A DNA stretch of 64,000 nucleotides from Owenia fusiformis (taxonomy: Eukaryota; Annelida; Polychaeta; Sabellida; Oweniidae), in assembly GCA_903813345.2 (NCBI GenBank), contig CAIIXF020000006.1:5446989-5510988 (forward strand). Reading direction: 5' to 3'. Position 1 is the stretch's first letter. The number at the start of each line of letters is the position of its first letter. Made by a program: the position numbers and the translations under genes. The notes under the pieces were generated by a model. That model was not told the DNA's origin and did not search any database. It saw only the letters and a program-made list of their open reading frames with translations. Shown here in pieces: positions 58,040 to 64,000 of this stretch.

Positions 58040-61000
58040 TTAACATGGCAGTATATAATAAAGTCGATACCTTCTAATCAAGTTGAGATCAACAACTTCA
58101 ATGTGTGGACTCATATTTTGAGATATCGTTTGATCATATGGTTACTAAGTCTGTGATATGGTACAATTTAAGGGTGGTACATTCAAAGAAGTTGACATTT
58201 TTAAACTGGAATATTATCAGTTTAAGCGGATTCATTTTCATATGATCCTTATGTGTCTGATAATTATACAAATGAAAATATGTCCAGTAAAAGAAAATAT
58301 CTGCCCAACACAAGAAGAGATATTTCACTTTTTGTGACTTTTTGTGATCTTGTGACTATGGGGAATCTCTAAATACAATTTTACATGTACACTTCAAATA
58401 TGATACTAAATTTTGAATGTTTAATGAATTTTTAAATCAAGATTATTTCTACTCGCATCTAGTATATTAACTAATGGTATGCACATGGGTATAAAGTTAA
58501 TTATAAACCTTTAGTTGATAGGCTTTAAACTTTAATTATAACATGTGCAGTATCTTCTCTAACATTGAAATCTGAAAGATGTAAAATGTATTTAGTATGT
58601 TATCAGAATCTCATTTCTGGCATCTGTTAGATTTTGATACTGGTCTTTTTCATAAGTGTCACATTGCTAGTGACACTGACTTGGAATTTGTAGTATGAAT
58701 GCAATATAATAATGGTGATATACATTCAATCAGGTTTTGGGCACTTCAGTGTATTGGTTTAACTAAAGATCAGTTAAAAGATACATCAGGTACCTGTTAA
58801 GTGATTGTTGTTAAAGATGTGTTCTAGATTTCAGATTCTCAGATTCAGAGCGTTTTTTAAATTTCTTTTCAAATTTCTGACTGCCCAGTAAATAATTTAT
58901 TCCTTCGCATAATCATGAAATTGACACCGTATACGTATGAGTTGGTGTCTGACAGTTTGTGAGAAGATCAATGTGAAGCTGTTTTACATCTCCTAATGCA
59001 AAAATATCAAGGGGGTTACTTTAGTAATTCATTTTCCTCTGAGACACTACTTCTTTAAGTAAGAATTATCTTGGATTTAAGTTTCTTACAATGCTAGACA
59101 ATATTAGCACTGAATGTGGTTAAGGACACCCTGTATATTTCTTAATTTCAAAGATTCTCAGTCTAACTTCACAAATTAATCATTTATATGACTATCAAAG
59201 TCATGTTTGAATCATAAAAAAATATTTGCATAGGGCCTTTAACAAATTAATGATTAACATATACATTTGTTTTGCAGTATGTGATAAGTTAAAAATTAAC
59301 TGGCCAAGTGTGTGTTGTACCTTGCTATATGAGCCGTTCTTTCTAACCAGCCTTAACTTGCTTCCTTTCTGTCGTAACTACGGCAACTATCTAACACTAT
59401 ACAGGTAAGTAGCTTTGTTGTAATTTTTTAAGGTATTGTCAAAAGTTTCATTTTTGATTTTTGAAGTTTGTTGGATAGAATCACACACTTGCCATATTGT
59501 TTTTGCAATCTTCAAATCATCTTTGTCTTAAAGTTAAATATCCTAAAATTACAAATTAAGTAACTTCAACCCATCTGAAAAAATCAGTTCATTGAATCAA
59601 AGCATTTGGCCTTGCATGACCTCTGTAGGGATTAAAGTATGTCATTTTCTAGTGAAAATCTAATGAAGCTTTTGACAATGGTTGTAGTTTCCTTATTTAT
59701 TTTCATTATTTTAACTGTTCTCTTATCTTTCTTACGTTTATGTTTTTCTTATTTTAAAATAACTATATAGAATCATCTTCCTTTGAAAAATGTACACTCT
59801 CCTCCATAAGTTTGGCACATTTGGATAGCATATCAAAACCTGTCGATGTTTGAATCTTATTTTTCTTCCTTAAAGGAACTAAATGCGCATTATCGGCAAA
59901 TTGAAGTTTTACTTTTGATCTTCATAGTATTTCCAATGGATTGATAAGTACCCGATCTTTTATTTGACATCAAAAACACCTCAAACAGACCACATTAGAG
60001 TTGACACTAGATTATTAAATACATATTTTCAATCTATCAATTTATATATGTCAAGTTTTTAGCAATGCCAAAGAAAGATGGCGACGTTTTTTGCATGACA
60101 TTATCCATTGATTTTAATAGAATTTTCAAACATACGCCATCTTTTAATCCAAGAGTTATTCAAAAGATGCAATTTGTGAAGAGTGGTAATTCACTTTTTT
60201 CGATCTCTGAACTTCAAATGCTGTTTTCTATGCGAGTAATTTTTTTCACTTCAGTATTATCCCAAATTAAAGATTTTATCATATTTGATTAAGTGTGTGA
60301 GTAATACGTCTCAAATAATATTTCATCCCCTTTTCTTCAAAAATAGGTATATTGCCTGTTTAATAAAAGTACTTGTAGTTAAGAAATTTATTAAAAATTT
60401 GATGAATTCTTCTGAATTGGCTTCATTGGTATTCCAAAAATTGACTTCTGATTGCCATCCTTATAAAGGGGAGTGTACCCCTTATAGGAATATGGTTGTT
60501 ATAAGTGGTCCTAGCTTGGTTGATATAGCCTCTGTTCTCTTTATAATCTTATAGGAAGTCTAACTGACCAAGAAATCAAGTTTTCACATTTTTTAATTCT
60601 AGTCCTTTATTGTCATCATTCTATTTATTTTTAGATATTTGTAACCATTTAAAGGTATGCACATTTCAAATATGATATCACTTTTATTAAATTTTGAATA
60701 TTAATGATGAAAATCTAGATTCGAGTTGATCAAACAATTTTTAACTTAATATTTTTAACTTAATATTTAATATCACAGTCTTATTCACCTTTCCTTTCCA
60801 CAAAGTAAAGAAAATCGATAATTTCCGGCGCGCTAATTGGTTGTATGCAAATGAGTCAAATCAATGACATCAATGACTGAAAGTTTTGAAGAATTAGTAC
60901 AGCCAGCATAGGAATATTTTGAATAAACTACAATAAAAAAAATTCTATTTGCCCAATGCACTAATTGTTTTTAATCAAATATGAAATATGGACGGGGCAC

Positions 61001-61061
61001 TTTCATTCTGAACCTTATTTAATTTAAATTAATCATTTTTTACAGAACTATTGTTTATTAA
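58040..61061. other. No gene recognised, one candidate exon
   Basis: AT-rich sequence. At 59278-59404 a stretch with a good acceptor (tttgttttgcag) and donor (tacag|gtaagt) encodes about 42 codons (CDKLKINWPSVCC and onward) without a stop. It may be an isolated exon. A small hairpin ccttataaagggg...ccccttatagg lies at about 60459-60488. Nothing else is supported. Confidence 0.35.
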
Positions 61062-61759
61062 CCTTCTGCACTCTGACTTATTTCAGCAAATATATCCCAC
61101 GTATCTGACTTATTTTTCAAAAATGATATGCCTGGACTAAATAATTAATATCTCAATAACTACTGAATGAATCTGGATAAAATTTTCACAAAGGGAATTT
61201 ACACTAGCGTGGCTCATGAGAAAAATGTTCTCATGAATTTTTTTCGTACATAAACAGGACTGGGCATAAATATACCATGAATACTCCTCCGGAATCCGCC
61301 GTTTCGCCCCTCGGGAGATTCAACGTCTGGTCAGAATCCAAAACTGAATTTGCAGCGATCGAATGTTCTTCTTTTCAGTTCAGAAAATATTCTAGTTTCT
61401 ATTTTCGATGACCATTATCGGCTTCCAAGAGCCTAAAGAGCTCGAAATCGCAATCCATTTCCTCCACATTTTCGTTGTGATCGTATTTGGCCGTCATTTT
61501 GTACGATTTGTTCACTAAAAACGACTTAAACACTGTTTAAATTGTTGAATTGAGAAATATTTTTCGAAACATCGCCATTTCTAGGTCAACAGGAAGTCAC
61601 CTACTAAGGACTGAATAAATCGGGCAATCTAATTGGATCATAAGAACGGCGGGAAAAAGTAAAGTTTTCAAAAGTTAGATTTGTGTCGTCCGGATCCGCC
61701 GGTGGATTCTGGCGGTAATTTTGAATGGGCGGACGCGGCCGCCGGTGGTCTGTTAAAGG
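61062..61759. mobile_element. Non-autonomous piggyBac element
   Basis: Flanked on both sides by TTAA (61058-61061 and 61760-61763). The left end is ccttctgcactctg and the right end ctgttaaagg, so the termini are CCTT...AAGG, as in piggyBac. The right subterminal region is GC-rich (gcggacgcggccgccggtgg). A 32-codon minus-strand frame near the right end may be the start of a lost transposase. The TTAA flanks and ends make the call; the internal deletion removed the catalytic region. Confidence 0.65.
61399..61497 (-). pseudogene. Remnant of a piggyBac transposase N-terminus (possible)
   Basis: ATG-initiated frame of 32 residues (MTAKYDHNENVEEMDCDFEL and so on, stop TAG), acidic and placed where a piggyBac transposase would begin. 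It is too short for a domain match. Assignment rests on position within the TTAA-flanked element. Confidence 0.3.
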
Positions 61760-61763
61760 TTAA

Positions 61764-64000
61764 GACTTCTCAGGTCAGCCTCACACACCCGGGCTCACAT
61801 GTCTCGTGCGATTGTAAACAAAAAATGTAAATTGTGAAATTACAAACAACTCGGTTATTTGATAGTGGTCATACAATATCCAGTTAAATGGATATATGTT
61901 GTGGTAAGAAGTTCCATCAGAAATTCACCATGAGTGACATTCGCGCAAACGAAACCAATCGAATTAAAACACGATTTGTTTGACATTTTGTTTTTGAGGA
62001 TCGATCCCATCTCCAAAATACACATTAACAAAATATTTTCAAAAGCATGAATATGTTATGGTAACTAAAACCATGGGCTTTCAAGATCATCACTAAACTA
62101 ACTTTCTTTTAATTGGAACTTTTTCCAGTTGCCATTTCAGTAAAACGTACAACGGGTTTCTCGCTAAACGCAACTGGGCCTAATAACTTCCATTTCATCC
62201 TCCAAACTTGGAGAACGCCCATTGGCTATTAAAAAGATAACTTCGAAGCCAAATTTTCTATCCAAGAAGCTAGACTTAAACCATTAATTTATTATTTACC
62301 AATGAAATTTGTTCATAGTACGTATACAATATCTTTACCTTTTGGTATTAATTCGCCATCAGCGATGTCAATAACGATCAGCAATGACAACATATCATGA
62401 ATAAATATTATACGATATTCGCTCTTTCTTTGAAATCTTTCCATTGATCATTATTCAAAACCGATCATCACATAACTAATTTATCCTATGACAAGTGAGG
62501 TTTCACAAGTGACGTTTTCAGGACACCCTGCATATTCAGGTTTGTTTTCTAAGCGTACTCTCATTATTTTCAAATGTAAAGAACAAACTCTACTCGATGA
62601 AGTTAATTGGAACTTTTTCTTTTGTTTGGGATAATTGTTCTCATCTTTTACACCTACCGAGACGGATAACTAATGTTAATGTCTGCTGTACATCCATTCA
62701 ATGTTGTCAACAGATCAATGACCGGCAATGAATCTCTCGTCAATTACTAACCTTGATTCAATAATATTATTACCAAAAGGGCATAAACATATGTGAATGT
62801 GATGTATAATACCAAATCGATGATTATTTTATGACAACTTACCATTTTGAAGCAGCTAAATTGACTCAAAGTACCCAGAGATTTACATGTAACTCAACCA
62901 GATTTGTGCTTTCGCGGGAAAAGTTTCCATCATTAACGTCATAGATTTTTAAGCGGCTCATTATAATATTCATGAGCTGACTTTATGGAAAGGTGAATAG
63001 GCTTTTATCACACCCTTGGGTGCTATATTGTGATCAGTTTGCCAAGCGGCGGGTGGTCTGATAGGCGGGCAGGTAGGCATCCCAATAAATCTTGCCTACA
63101 GGTTTCCAGCCAAACTATTTGAGGGATTCATCTTAAATTTTCAGGGATGTTTTTACCTACAAAAGTTTAGAACTGAATATGTTTGGGGCATTCTGGGTAA
63201 ATGTTAAGGTGGCCATTTTTGGGTTTCTGTTCTAAAATTCCGTGATGTTAATGTGACTGTCAGTCACCATTTATTAAGCAGTAAAAAATAATGTGCTACA
63301 TTGGTGACAAAATGTTTTTAGTTTCCTGTTGAATGTCGAGTACAAATACAAATGTAATTTTAGATCTGTGTGCATGGGGTGATATTTGGATTCTACTCCA
63401 GTTTTTATGACCTATTTAAGTATACATAGTGTCATGAGAGAAGTTGATTTATTATAATCAACACATACAAAAATCAATAATGATACTCTACATGTTATTC
63501 AATATCTCCCATATGATGCTTCACTCACTTTCTCTAAATTTCAATCAAAGTGTTGATTTTAAAATGCAAGTACTCATGTTTCCACATTACTATGAAAGTC
63601 AGACTTTTGATTTGTTTATGGTTGATAAACTTACTTTATGTTAAACATCAAACCAAAGTGATGTTTTTATTAAATGCTGGTATACAAATGTGTTATGATA
63701 AACTGAACAATCAACCATTGATTTTTCACATGTGTTGTATCTATGAAAATGCCTTGAAGGGACTAGATATAGTAAGCATATAGCTATACAACTGGGATTA
63801 TATTAGGAATATGTGTAGCATTAGAGATCTTCATGAAGGATATTGATTACACTGATATCATTGTTAGGTCGGTATGTCTGAATTTTTTATATTATGATTT
63901 GGATATGTCTGTTGTAAATTGACCTTCACACTCATTTGTATACGATATTGCTATATGCAAGCTTTTATATAATGGTTCAGATACTCAGCTAGATGGTTCA
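61764..64000. other. No gene recognised
   Basis: AT-rich sequence to the window edge. Short open frames at 63444-63644 and 63550-63783 overlap each other and lack coding features. Confidence 0.35.

Overview
The window looks like repeat-rich, AT-rich nuclear DNA of an invertebrate animal. It has spliced genes with canonical GT-AG introns, a neuropeptide-type GPCR, a synaptojanin orthologue, a 5S rRNA-like gene and many DNA transposons. The features seen (a vasopressin/CCAP/neuropeptide S-branch receptor; PIF/Harbinger, piggyBac, hAT and mariner-like elements; a LINE with a zinc-finger tail) fit a marine deuterostome or lophotrochozoan. I cannot name the species. There is no bacterial or viral gene organisation.

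Layout. 1-7631: an almost perfectly homogeneous CpG-rich satellite whose units alternate 717 and 714 bp. 7632-9655: a non-autonomous transposon with hairpin ends that interrupts the satellite and shares sequence with it; a second, inverted copy lies at 55307-56996. 9682-18260: two copies of a 270-bp mariner-type MITE, each followed by a tandem array of 84-85-bp units. 19795-20413: a decayed LINE tail. 22935-24551: an intronless GPCR gene. 26394-29760: simple repeats, then a 40-bp minisatellite whose units mostly carry a perfect RNA polymerase III box B, grading into a 42-bp variant array. 30149-30960: a long-TIR mariner-like element. 31276-33420: a PIF/Harbinger unit with an intact DDE transposase and a convergent coiled-coil exon. 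37393-37496: a damaged 5S rRNA gene. 38982-40707: a hexanucleotide array. 41503-43563: a small unrecognised spliced gene.

Exactly 500 N at 44589-45088 mark a scaffolding join, so the two halves of the window may not be true neighbours. To the right of the join, on the minus strand, eight exons (45129-51352) encode the first 403 residues of synaptojanin up to and including the SAC-domain catalytic CX5R motif. The rest of that gene is not seen in the window. Upstream lies a MITE-dense region with a nested inverted repeat, a cluster of four CACGTG E-boxes, a tRNA-like sequence and CRE-like motifs. Two small plus-strand exons at 57415-58039 may end another gene. A non-autonomous piggyBac element sits at 61062-61759. 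The rest of the right end shows nothing I recognise.

The most unusual observations are: (i) two exons of synaptojanin have been partly copied into adjacent introns as minisatellites, splice sites included; (ii) the satellite is related to the transposon that interrupts it; (iii) there is a tandem array of about 21 intact Pol III box B motifs; (iv) a MITE and a minisatellite occur together twice. I found no clearly new gene system. The novelty here is in the repeat architecture.
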